From the NCBI GenBank assembly GCA_050693935.1, contig JBOGWU010000039.1:1-21724 (forward strand): a DNA stretch of 21,724 nucleotides. Reading direction: 5' to 3'. Below are positions 13,150 through 20,076 of the stretch, one piece after another. Numbering within the stretch: position 1 is the first letter of the stretch; the number at the start of each line of letters is the position of its first letter. This DNA comes from WHSV01 sp050693935 (GTDB taxonomy: Bacteria; Actinomycetota; CADDZG01; WHSQ01). The translations under genes and the position numbers were made by a program. The notes beneath the pieces were generated by a model that saw only the letters and a program-made list of their open reading frames with translations, was not told the DNA's origin and made no database searches.

Positions 13150-14088
13150 ATGAAGTCTTCCGGCTCCCGCCCCGTCACCTCGAGGGTGCAATGGCTCAAG
13201 CGACTGGCCCAGCGCGACAAAGACCGCGTCGGGTTCGCGCTGTCGGGTGGAGGGCCCCTGGGCGCCCTTCAGGTCGGCGCCCTGAAGGCGCTGCTCGACC
13301 ATGGGGTACAGCCCGACCTGATCGTGGGGACGTCGGTGGGGGCACTCAACGCGGCCTGCCTCTCGTTCGAGCCCTCCTCGGCCGGGGTTGCGCGTCTGGA
13401 GGCTCTGTGGCGAGGGCTGCGCGACGAGGATCTCTTCCCCGGCTCCAACTTCATGCAGACTTGGGGTCGCATGCTGCGCCGAGGAGACCGCCTCTTCGAC
13501 GACTCCGGGCTGCGGCGACTGATCCAGACGGCCCTTGGCCCCGATGCCCGCTTCGAGGAGGCGCGGATTCCCTTCGGAGCCGTGGTTACAGACCTCGAAA
13601 CGGGCGCGGAGCGGGTGATCACGTCGGGCCGCGTCCTCGAGCCGTTGCTGGCTTCGAGCGCCATGCCGGGCGCGTTTCCTCCAGTGGAGATCGACGGGCG
13701 CCGGTATATCGACGGCGGGGTCGTGAACAACCTCCCCATTACGCCCGCGCTCGAGATGGGGGCCAATACCGTCTACGCCCTCGACAGCACCGGGCACAGC
13801 CATCAGCGCAGGCCGCTCAACCGGCCCATGGACTACCTGATGCACGCGTTCTCCCTGGCGCGCTCCCAGCGTCTCGTCATCGAGCGCAGGATGTTCGACT
13901 CGGAGCGCACCAAGGTCATCCTGATCCCCACCGTGCCGCTTGACTACTTCGTGCCGTTCACATCGATGGCCCATACCGAGGCCCTGATCGCTCGTTCCTA
14001 CGAGCACACCACCCGGTTCCTCGAGGCGGCCGGCCCCGATGCAAACGAGCCCTCTCGGCGGTTGGAGGCCAAGACGCGCGGGTATTGA
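13150..14088 (+). CDS. Patatin-like phospholipase
   Basis: A 312-residue alpha/beta hydrolase of the bacterial patatin family. The oxyanion motif LSGGGPLGALQVGAL (31-45), the nucleophile elbow GTSVG with Ser62 and the DGG catalytic Asp188 in YIDGGVVNNLP are all present. The family makes a Ser-Asp dyad lipid acyl hydrolase acting on membrane phospholipids or triacylglycerol. There is no signal peptide. A longer frame begins at TTG 13111, but the ATG at 13150 with GGGGAAG 9 nt upstream is preferred. It ends at 14088 and its TGA overlaps a possible TTG start of the glutamate dehydrogenase (TTGA), so the pair may be coupled. Its relation to nitrogen metabolism is not evident. Confidence 0.9.
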   Translation: MKSSGSRPVTSRVQWLKRLAQRDKDRVGFALSGGGPLGALQVGALKALLDHGVQPDLIVGTSVGALNAACLSFEPSSAGVARLEALWRGLRDEDLFPGSNFMQTWGRMLRRGDRLFDDSGLRRLIQTALGPDARFEEARIPFGAVVTDLETGAERVITSGRVLEPLLASSAMPGAFPPVEIDGRRYIDGGVVNNLPITPALEMGANTVYALDSTGHSHQRRPLNRPMDYLMHAFSLARSQRLVIERRMFDSERTKVILIPTVPLDYFVPFTSMAHTEALIARSYEHTTRFLEAAGPDANEPSRRLEAKTRGY

Positions 14089-15416
14089 CCTCTGCAGTGA
14101 GGACCGTCAAAGAGGCGACTTCTGAGAACGTGACTACCACCTCGCTGGGCGAGGGCGCTCGCATCATCGAACCCAGCGACAGCATGACACCGTTTGAGGC
14201 CGCAACCTATTTCTTCCATCAGAGCGCCGACCGGCTCGAGCTGCGCGACGAGATGCGCGAGGTTCTCGCCACGACGTACCGGGAGCTCGGAGTCCAGGTA
14301 CCTCTTCGCATGGATGACGGCCGTATGGTCGTCTATCGCGGGTACCGGATCCAGCACAACGGAGCGCGTGGTCCCTACAAGGGCGGCGTTCGGTTCCACG
14401 AGTCCGCCGACCTCGACGAGGTCAGGGCGCTGGCGGCCCTGATGACGTGGAAGAACGCGTTGATCGACGTTCCGTTTGGGGGGGCCAAGGGCGGGGTCCA
14501 GTGTGAGCCCGGGCTGTTGTCACCGGGCGAGCTGGAGCGCATGACGCGCCGCTTCACCGACATGATCTCCTACGTCATCGGAGTCACGCGCGACATCCCG
14601 GCTCCCGACATGGGAACCAACGCACAGGTGATGGCGTGGATGATGGACGCCTACGGCAAGAAGAACGGATACACGCCCGGCATCGTCACCGGCAAGCCCG
14701 TCGAGCTCGGAGGTTCACCCGGGCGCGAGGAGGCAACCGGCCGCGGCGTCGTGATCTGCGCGCGCGAGGCGGCCCAACGAAAGGGCATCGACTTCAAGGG
14801 GGCCAGGATCGTCATCCAGGGCTTCGGCAACGTCGGCTACTGGACGGCCATGCTCGCCGCCGAAATGGGAGCGACCATCGTGGGGGTGTCAGACGTTGGA
14901 GGCGGCATCTACAACGACGCGGGCCTTGATCTCGCCGCCCTAGACCTTCATCGAAGGGAGTCGCTCTCCGTGCAGGACTTCACCGGAGGGGACAAGGTCA
15001 CCAACGAGGAGCTCCTCGAGCTCGACTGCGAGGTGCTCATCCCCGCGGCCATCCACGGCGTAATCAACACCGCCAACGCGGGGGACATGAAGGCTCCGAT
15101 CATCGTCGAGGCCGCTAACGGTCCCACCACTCCCGCCGCCGACGCCATGCTGAACGATGCCGGCAAGACGATAGTGCCGGACATCCTTGCTAATGCCGGA
15201 GGCGTGACCGTGTCCTACTTCGAATGGGTCCAAAACATCCAGCACTTCAGCTGGGACTCGGACCAGGTCAATTACGAGCTCAAGAAGAGGATGACGAGGG
15301 CCACCGACGAGGTCTACGTAAGGGCCGAGGCCGAAGGCAGGTCCCTGAGACAGGCCGCGTTCGACATCTCGGTCAAGCGCGTGGCTCGAGCCGCCGAGCT
15401 GCGCGGTTACGTCTAG
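14085..15416 (+). CDS. gdhA: Glutamate dehydrogenase (Glu/Leu/Phe/Val dehydrogenase family)
   Basis: A hexameric-type glutamate dehydrogenase that interconverts glutamate and 2-oxoglutarate plus ammonia. The substrate motif PYKGGVRFH, LMTWKNAL and the catalytic Lys135 in GGAKGG are followed by DIPAPDMGTN and the Rossmann fingerprint GFGNVG (246-251). AANGPTTPAAD and NAGGVTVSYFEWVQN near the end are family hallmarks. The furthest start is TTG 14085, overlapping the patatin TGA; it gives 443 residues. Conserved similarity begins at about residue 35, so ATG 14184 (410 residues) or GTG 14130 are realistic alternatives; no start has a clear ribosome-binding site. Residue numbers here count from 14085. 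Cofactor (NAD or NADP) cannot be decided by eye. It stands upstream of the hut genes and can take the glutamate they make. Confidence 0.95.
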   Translation: MTSAVRTVKEATSENVTTTSLGEGARIIEPSDSMTPFEAATYFFHQSADRLELRDEMREVLATTYRELGVQVPLRMDDGRMVVYRGYRIQHNGARGPYKGGVRFHESADLDEVRALAALMTWKNALIDVPFGGAKGGVQCEPGLLSPGELERMTRRFTDMISYVIGVTRDIPAPDMGTNAQVMAWMMDAYGKKNGYTPGIVTGKPVELGGSPGREEATGRGVVICAREAAQRKGIDFKGARIVIQGFGNVGYWTAMLAAEMGATIVGVSDVGGGIYNDAGLDLAALDLHRRESLSVQDFTGGDKVTNEELLELDCEVLIPAAIHGVINTANAGDMKAPIIVEAANGPTTPAADAMLNDAGKTIVPDILANAGGVTVSYFEWVQNIQHFSWDSDQVNYELKKRMTRATDEVYVRAEAEGRSLRQAAFDISVKRVARAAELRGYV

Positions 15417-15440
15417 GCGCCACCACCGCACTTTTCTTTT
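15403..15440 (+). terminator. Weak terminator after glutamate dehydrogenase
   Basis: A short GCGGT/ACCGC stem straddles the stop codon and is followed by the T-rich run CTTTTCTTTT (15431-15440). The stem is only 5 bp with a long loop, so this is tentative. The remaining sequence up to 15578 shows no gene and no clear signal. Confidence 0.3.
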
Positions 15441-15578
15441 CGCATTTCGGACATAGCTCACCGAGACTCGTGATGGCGGGTGTTTACTTCGCCTCCCGTG
15501 GGAAGGATGCCAACCACAACGCGGCGAACCAGTTGGCGGAGGCGGCGGGATGCAGCTCTCGAATCAAAGAAAGGTCAC

Positions 15579-15794
15579 ATGATGAACAACCAGAGGTCGT
15601 GCGTTTGGATGCGGGGCCCTCGGGACGCGGATCTGAAGGTTTCGGCGGCCAAGTGGTGGCTGGCGATCACTCGTGACGTGATGGCGAACGAATACCGGCG
15701 CATCGCGGCTAAGGACCGACCCCCTGTGACCTGTGACCGGACGCCGGCGTTCGTCTCCCCGATCGAGAGGCAGAAATCCCACCTGAGCGACTAG
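15579..15794 (+). CDS. Unrecognised small protein (71 aa)
   Basis: A 71-residue ORF beginning MMNNQRS, with AAAGAAAGG 5-13 nt upstream of the first ATG. It has an amphipathic centre (KVSAAKWWLAITRDVMANEY) and a basic, Pro-containing second half (DRPPVTCDRTPAFVSP); two cysteines are present (residues 8 and about 51). I do not recognise the family and see no membrane segment or signal peptide. The frame extends upstream to 15480 but that part is Arg/Thr-rich and unlike coding sequence. The stop is 18 bp before the strong hairpin ahead of dodecin. It lies alone between glutamate dehydrogenase and dodecin and may have its own transcript. Good ribosome-binding spacing and codon use support it as a gene. 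Confidence 0.6.
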   Translation: MMNNQRSCVWMRGPRDADLKVSAAKWWLAITRDVMANEYRRIAAKDRPPVTCDRTPAFVSPIERQKSHLSD

Positions 15795-15804
15795 GAACGC
15801 CCAC

Positions 15805-15810
15805 TAGGAT
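15805..15810 (+). promoter_or_regulatory. Possible dodecin promoter -10 box
   Basis: TAGGAT (TANNNT) lies just ahead of the terminator. A start 7-10 nt downstream (15817-15820) would fall within or at the end of the hairpin's 5' arm, making a dodecin message that cannot form the stem and leaves its Shine-Dalgarno free. No -35 is evident. Confidence 0.35.
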
Positions 15811-15812
15811 GA

Positions 15813-15840
15813 CCCCCTTGTTCTGAGCAAGGGGGTTTTT
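15813..15840 (+). terminator. Strong intrinsic terminator overlapping the dodecin ribosome-binding site
   Basis: CCCCCTTG (15813-15820), a 7-nt loop, CAAGGGGG (15828-15835) and TTTTT (15836-15840) make a textbook Rho-independent terminator for the 71-aa gene. The 3' arm also provides AAGGGGG, 6 nt before the dodecin GTG (15842), so the stem hides dodecin's Shine-Dalgarno in any transcript arriving from upstream. Confidence 0.85.
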
Positions 15841-15841
15841 C

Positions 15842-16051
15842 GTGTCCGTTGAGAAGTCGATCGACCTGACGGCAACCGGGGCCACCATCGAGGAGGCGGT
15901 CGCTGAGGCAGTGCACCGAGCGAGCCTCACGCTTCGTGGGGTCACCGGTTTCGAGGTCGAGCGCGTCGAAGGCGTCGTCGACAACGGCGAGATCACCTAC
16001 AAGGTGCTGCTAAGAATCTCGTTCGTCATCAAAGAGCAGGTACACGAGTAG
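15842..16051 (+). CDS. Dodecin family flavoprotein
   Basis: A 69-residue protein that fits dodecin along its full length: MSVEKSIDLTATG at the start, then EEAVAEAVHRASLTLRGVTG, an EV segment and a final YKVLLRISFVIKEQ strand. Dodecins assemble as hollow dodecamers that store FMN, FAD or riboflavin, and protect cells from free flavin. The Trp that stacks against the flavin in many bacterial dodecins (SWEEA) is absent here: the position is occupied by ATIEEA, so binding may be weaker or different. The GTG at 15842 is fixed by the conserved N-terminus and stands 1 nt after the T-run of the terminator, an unusual arrangement. The MBL hydrolase begins 5 bp after its stop. Confidence 0.9.
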   Translation: MSVEKSIDLTATGATIEEAVAEAVHRASLTLRGVTGFEVERVEGVVDNGEITYKVLLRISFVIKEQVHE

Positions 16052-16056
16052 CCGCC

Positions 16057-17076
16057 TTGATCCATCATCGAAGGCGCGAGCCCGCGCCGGGCGTCTTTCG
16101 GCTCGTTCTTCCCCTTCCCTTCCCGGGGCTGGATCGATGCAACGCGTACCTGCTTGCCGACGGCGGAGGATGCACTCTGGTCGACTGCGGCATCTGGGAT
16201 CCCAACGCCTCAGACGGAGGCTTTTCGGAGCTGGACGCCGCGGTGGCCGCGACCGGACACTCGGTGGCCGACATCACGACGCTGGTCGTGACTCATCCCC
16301 ACACCGATCACTACGGCATGGCCGGCAAAGTCGTCGAGGTCACCGGGTGCGAGTTGTGGATGCACGCCGCGGCGCGCGCCGAGCTAGAGATGTATCTCGA
16401 TCCCGAGGTTCTGGCGGGCGAGCTGCGGGCGATGCTCGAAAAGCACGGTGTCGGGTCGGATGAGATCGACGAACTGGCCGCGTTCGAGGACTGGCGCCCC
16501 TTCGTCCACTCAATGGTCGAGGCCTCCAGGTGGGTGGGTGACGGGGACACCATCGAAGTAGGTGGGCGGACCTGGACCTTCGTGCACACGCCCGGCCACG
16601 ACGGCGCCTCGATCTGTCTGTGGTCGGCGACCGACCGCATCCTGATCTCCGGCGACACGCTTCTGGGGTCGATCACCCCCCACATCGACTTCCGGCGGGG
16701 CGACGAGAATCCCCTGGGCGACTTTCTCGCTTCGCTGAAGAAGATCGAGCAGCTGGATCCGGCCCTGGTGCTCCCCGGCCACGGCCGCCCCTTCGAGGAC
16801 GGCGCGGACCGAGCACGAGTAACGGCGCAGCATCACGACCGGAGGCTCGGGGCGATTGTTCAGGTGGTGCGGCGAGAGCCCCACACCGCCAACGAGATCA
16901 CCGACGAGATCTTCAGCCGCACTCTGCTCAACTTCGAGCGCCGGCTGGCCCTCGGCGAGGCCCTGGCTCATCTCGCCTATCTGCGCCGCAGTGGGGAGAT
17001 CGAACGATTCGAGGGCTCGGACGGCAGGTTTCTCTACGTCAAGGCGTCCCGGCCCCCGAGAGACGACGAGGAGTAG
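16057..17076 (+). CDS. Metallo-beta-lactamase-fold hydrolase with C-terminal winged helix
   Basis: A 339-residue MBL-fold hydrolase. The metal motif THPHTDHYG (79-87: His80, His82, Asp84, His85) is followed by HTPGHDGASICL, the ISGDTLLG aspartate and LPGHGRP near residue 247. This order is that of glyoxalase II/LACTB2-like enzymes. Residues about 275-335 form a small helical and winged-helix tail (ITDEIFSRTLL and LAHLAYLRRSGEIERF), as in LACTB2-type hydrolases. The substrate is unknown; thioester or phosphodiester are family options. The TTG at 16057 lies 5 bp after dodecin, without a clear ribosome-binding site, but no other in-frame start fits the conserved N-terminus. It precedes hutI by 3 bp, so it is in the hutI operon. 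Confidence 0.9.
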   Translation: MIHHRRREPAPGVFRLVLPLPFPGLDRCNAYLLADGGGCTLVDCGIWDPNASDGGFSELDAAVAATGHSVADITTLVVTHPHTDHYGMAGKVVEVTGCELWMHAAARAELEMYLDPEVLAGELRAMLEKHGVGSDEIDELAAFEDWRPFVHSMVEASRWVGDGDTIEVGGRTWTFVHTPGHDGASICLWSATDRILISGDTLLGSITPHIDFRRGDENPLGDFLASLKKIEQLDPALVLPGHGRPFEDGADRARVTAQHHDRRLGAIVQVVRREPHTANEITDEIFSRTLLNFERRLALGEALAHLAYLRRSGEIERFEGSDGRFLYVKASRPPRDDEE

Positions 17077-17079
17077 AAA

Positions 17080-18327
17080 ATGAGCTCGTTGGTGATTCGC
17101 GACGCGACTCAACTCGTCACGCTCGAAGGCTCGGGACCGCTGCGCGCCGGCTCCATGACCTCCATCCCCGTCAGATCCGGTGCCTCCGTCGGCATCACCG
17201 ATGGGCTCATCGCCGCGGTTGGGCGTGCAACGGGGGGCGACGCGGACTTCGACGCAAAGGGTTGCACGGTCGTACCCGGCTTCGTCGACTGCCATACGCA
17301 TCTGCCGTTCTACGGTTGGCGCGCCGACGAGGATGCGGCGCGGCTGTCGGGCGTTCGGTACGAGACCTTGCACCGCGATGAGGGCGGCATCTTTCGCTCG
17401 GCCAGGCTTCTGGCCGAGGCAAGTGACGACGAGGTCCTCGGTTTCGCGCGGCGGCTGGCGACCGCGATGTTGCGGCGAGGGACGACCACTTTTGAAACCA
17501 AGTCGGGCTACGGGCTTTCCGTCGAGGCCGAGCTGCGCCAGCTGCGGCTGGCTCGCCGTCTCGCCGCCGAGGTTCCCCAAACCGTCGTGACCACCTGTCT
17601 CGCCGCACACGCGATACCAAAGGAGAAGTCGCCCGGCGAGTGGGTCGGCGAGGCGGCCAACGAACTTCTCCCAATCGTGTCTCATGAGGGGCTCGCATAC
17701 GCGGTCGACATCTACGTCGAGTCCATCGCCTTCGCGCTCGAGCACGCCGCGCGCCTGCACGAGGCGGCGAAGCCACTGGGTTTGAGGATGCGCATGCACG
17801 CCGACCAACTCGAGGACGGCCAGGCCGGGGCCTTTGCCGCGCGCTGGGGCTTCGCGTCGGCCGACCATCTCAACCACACGTCCCTCGACGCGGCCGGTGA
17901 CCTTTCGGCGAGCGACACCGCCGCGGTGCTGCTGCCCGGCGCCACCTTTACGTTGCGGCAGAACAAGAAGCCGCCGGCCCGCACGTTGATCGAAGAGGGC
18001 GCGATCGTGGCCCTTGCCTCCGACCTCAACCCCGGCACGTCGCCGATTCACTCGATGCCGTTCGTCATGGCCCTGGCCTGCCGGCTATACGGCCTGCGCC
18101 CCCTCGAGGCCCTGGCGGCGGCAACCGTCAACGGGGCCCACGTGTGCGGGCTGGGCGATCGGATCGGGCGCATCGCGCCGGGCTATCGCGCCGACCTCGT
18201 GGTGCTCGACGCGCCTAGCTTCGAAGAGGTCTGCTACCGGCCCGACCACGACCCGGTGCTGGCGGTCATCTGCGGGGGCGAGATAGTTCACCTCGCCCCC
18301 GAGGCCAAGGACCGGCTCAGGAACTAG
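17080..18327 (+). CDS. hutI: Imidazolonepropionase
   Basis: A 415-residue amidohydrolase catalysing the third step of histidine degradation, 4-imidazolone-5-propionate to N-formimino-L-glutamate. The metal motif VDCHTHLPF (His72, His74), TTTFETKSGYGL (KSGYGL is the HutI hallmark), TTCLAAHAIP, MRMHADQL and LASDLNPGTSP are present in order, with the usual domain layout and length. A Zn or Fe ion is bound by the histidines and the final Asp. ATG 17080 has GAGGAG 7 nt upstream, 3 bp after the MBL gene. It is convergent to hutH. The adjacent hut genes fix the pathway; urocanase (hutU) is not in the window. Confidence 0.96.
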   Translation: MSSLVIRDATQLVTLEGSGPLRAGSMTSIPVRSGASVGITDGLIAAVGRATGGDADFDAKGCTVVPGFVDCHTHLPFYGWRADEDAARLSGVRYETLHRDEGGIFRSARLLAEASDDEVLGFARRLATAMLRRGTTTFETKSGYGLSVEAELRQLRLARRLAAEVPQTVVTTCLAAHAIPKEKSPGEWVGEAANELLPIVSHEGLAYAVDIYVESIAFALEHAARLHEAAKPLGLRMRMHADQLEDGQAGAFAARWGFASADHLNHTSLDAAGDLSASDTAAVLLPGATFTLRQNKKPPARTLIEEGAIVALASDLNPGTSPIHSMPFVMALACRLYGLRPLEALAAATVNGAHVCGLGDRIGRIAPGYRADLVVLDAPSFEEVCYRPDHDPVLAVICGGEIVHLAPEAKDRLRN

Positions 18328-18413
18328 CCCCGCGCCACCGCAAGTAGGTGGCTCGATGCCGAAGCCTCATTATCGGCTCGCCATTCGGAGAGGGTGTGTC
18401 TCCTCCGAGGTGG

Positions 18414-18494
18414 GTGGTGCACGTGGTGCACCTGGTGCATGCTGGCACCGGCTGCACCGGCTGCACCGGCTGCACCGGCTGCACCGGCTGCACC
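18414..18494. repeat. Nine-unit 9-bp tandem repeat between hutI and hutH
   Basis: Consecutive 9-bp units run without gaps: GTGGTGCAC twice, CTGGTGCAT, GCTGGCACC, then GGCTGCACC five times. The left units are enriched in GGTGCA and the right ones in TGCACC, so the two halves can pair as a long inverted repeat. It is intergenic, adjacent to the hutH terminator, and the last units are identical, which points to recent slippage. The rest of the 173-bp gap (18328-18413) shows no further signal. Confidence 0.95.
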
Positions 18495-18515
18495 GGGCCC
18501 CTAGGCCAGGGGCCC
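18495..18515. terminator. Hairpin at the hutH stop codon
   Basis: GGGCCCCT-AGGCC-AGGGGCCC is a perfect 8-bp stem with a 5-nt loop. The hutH stop (complement of 18501-18503) lies within it. It stands between the convergent hutI and hutH genes and may end both; no U-run follows on either side. Confidence 0.5.
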
Positions 18516-20027
18516 CGTCATCTCCTCGGCCGCCCCGGCCAGGTGACCGGCCGCGACCAGGGCCCTGACGGCGGCGATTTCCTCCGACAGCGGGCGGTCC
18601 TCCTCCAGGAAGGGCGAGCGGGCCCGTAGGTGCTCGACCACGTGCGCGGTCGCCGGCGACGGGCTGAGGGGGGCGCGCAGGTCGAGGCCCTGGGCCGCGG
18701 CTAGCGCCTCGATGGCGATGACGTGCTCGGTGTTGGACAGGATGGCCATGGCCTTGCGCCCGGCGGTTGCTCCCATGCTGACGTGATCCTCCTGGCCGGC
18801 CGAGGTGGGGATCGTGTCCGCCGACGCCGGCCACAACAACGACCGGTTCTCGCTCACCACCGACGCGGCGGTGTACTGCACGATCATGAACCCGGTGCGA
18901 ACTCCGGGCTGCCTCGTGAGGAACGCGGGAAGCCCGTTACTGAGGTGGGGATCGACCAGGCGCGCGACCCGTCGCTCTGCGATGGTGCCGAACCCGGCCA
19001 CACACAACCCCAGATGGTCGAGCGCCAGTCCCAGCGACTCGCCGTGGAAGTTCCCGCCTGAGCGAACCTCGCCCGTAGACGCGATCACATTCGGATTGTC
19101 GATGGCGGACGCAAGCTCGCGTTCGAAGGTGATGCGCGCGTAGCCGATGCCGTCGCGATAGGCGCCGTGCACCTGCGGGATGCAGCGCAGCGAGTAAGCG
19201 TCCTGAACCAGGTGTTCCGAATCGCGGTGCGAGACGACGATGTCACTGCCGGCGAGCACTTTGCGTAGATTCGCAGCCACGTCGAGAGCACCGGGGTGGT
19301 CGCGCAGGCTCACCACCGCCTCATCGAAGACGCGGTCGGTCCCCAGACAGGCCTCGACGCTCATTGCCGCGGTGACGTCGGCCGCGCGCGCCAGCGTCTC
19401 GGCACGCACGCAATTTAGCGCGCCGAGTGCGAGCATTCCTTCGGTCCCGTTGACGAGCGACAGCCCCTCTTTGTGAGACAGCTCCAGCGGTTCGAGACCC
19501 GCGGAGCGAAGTGCATCGGCCGCGGGGATGGCCTCGCCCTTGGATTCGACCAGGCCCTCGCCGATCAACGGCAGCGCCAGATGGGCGAGCAGCGCAAGGT
19601 CGCCCGACGCTCCGAGGGATCCCTGCGCGGGAACGACGGGATGAATCGAGGCGTTCAACATGCGCACTATTCGCTCGACCAGCTCGAAGCGAACTCCGGA
19701 GACGCCCATCGCGAAGGTCCGTGCTTTTAGCAGCAGCATCGCCCGCACGACCTCGGTGGGCAGGGGCGGTCCGACCGCGGTGGCGTGCGAGCGCAGAATG
19801 GCCTCCTGCAGGGCCTTGGCCTCGGCGGACTCGATCCGGACGTTGGCGAGGTCGCCGAGCCCGGTGGTGATCCCGTAGACCGCCGCTCCGGATGCAACCG
19901 CCTCCTCGACAATGCGGCGCGCGGGGGCCATGTCGTCGGCGAGCCCGGGGGCCAGGTCGACTGCTTCCCCCGCAGCCACCCCGACGACGCTGTCGATGCT
20001 GAGTGGTTCACCGATGAGGACGGTCAC
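18501..20027 (-). CDS. hutH: Histidine ammonia-lyase
   Basis: A 508-residue enzyme that removes ammonia from L-histidine to give urocanate, the first step of the pathway. The MIO-forming Ala140-Ser141-Gly142 lies in AQGSLGASGDLALLAHLAL, and YGITTGLG (51-58) holds the catalytic Tyr51. The C-terminal half has TAASVVSENRSLLWPAS and TIPTSAGQEDHVSMGA, both family hallmarks. Length is standard (about 510). It is transcribed towards hutI, away from the HutF-like gene with which it shares a 49-bp promoter region. GTG 20027 is preceded 6 nt upstream by TAGAGT, consistent with a leaderless message. Histidase and phenylalanine/tyrosine ammonia-lyase share the fold; the adjacent hut genes support histidine. 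Confidence 0.95.
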   Translation of the reverse strand: MTVLIGEPLSIDSVVGVAAGEAVDLAPGLADDMAPARRIVEEAVASGAAVYGITTGLGDLANVRIESAEAKALQEAILRSHATAVGPPLPTEVVRAMLLLKARTFAMGVSGVRFELVERIVRMLNASIHPVVPAQGSLGASGDLALLAHLALPLIGEGLVESKGEAIPAADALRSAGLEPLELSHKEGLSLVNGTEGMLALGALNCVRAETLARAADVTAAMSVEACLGTDRVFDEAVVSLRDHPGALDVAANLRKVLAGSDIVVSHRDSEHLVQDAYSLRCIPQVHGAYRDGIGYARITFERELASAIDNPNVIASTGEVRSGGNFHGESLGLALDHLGLCVAGFGTIAERRVARLVDPHLSNGLPAFLTRQPGVRTGFMIVQYTAASVVSENRSLLWPASADTIPTSAGQEDHVSMGATAGRKAMAILSNTEHVIAIEALAAAQGLDLRAPLSPSPATAHVVEHLRARSPFLEEDRPLSEEIAAVRALVAAGHLAGAAEEMTGPLA

Positions 20028-20033
20028 GGCGTC

Positions 20034-20039
20034 ACTCTA
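20034..20039 (-). promoter_or_regulatory. -10 box for leaderless hutH transcript
   Basis: On the minus strand TAGAGT (TANNNT) ends 6 nt before the GTG of hutH, and there is no ribosome-binding site. The shared 49-bp divergent region with the HutF-like gene is the natural place for a hut regulator. Confidence 0.5.
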
Positions 20040-20062
20040 ACGAAGGAGCCGAACGACCTAGC

Positions 20063-20068
20063 TATTGT
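20063..20068 (+). promoter_or_regulatory. -10 box for leaderless HutF-like transcript
   Basis: TATTGT (TANNNT) lies 8 nt before ATG 20077, with no Shine-Dalgarno between. It supports the ATG over the longer frame from TTG 20065, which begins inside the box. Confidence 0.5.
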
Positions 20069-20076
20069 GGCTACCA

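Noticed and set aside
13020..13220. Small minus-strand ORF in the spacer before the patatin gene
   Set aside because: It crosses the three hairpins and the patatin start, has no ribosome-binding site and no recognisable protein pattern.
15480..15578. Upstream extension of the 71-aa ORF from GTG 15480
   Set aside because: The extra residues are Arg/Thr-rich with no ribosome-binding site, while the ATG at 15579 has a good one.
16510..18051. A 513-residue open frame on the minus strand opposite the MBL and hutI genes
   Set aside because: A GC-rich shadow of two clearly coding genes on the plus strand, with low-complexity Arg/Gly composition and no family motif.
18414..18494. CRISPR-like array
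   Set aside because: Units are 9 bp, contiguous, with no spacers and no cas gene nearby; this is a simple satellite.
18348..18834. Open frames made of Gly-Cys-Thr or His-Arg-Leu repeats across the 9-bp array
   Set aside because: The 9-bp period keeps all frames open. They run into hutH on the other strand and have no start signal.
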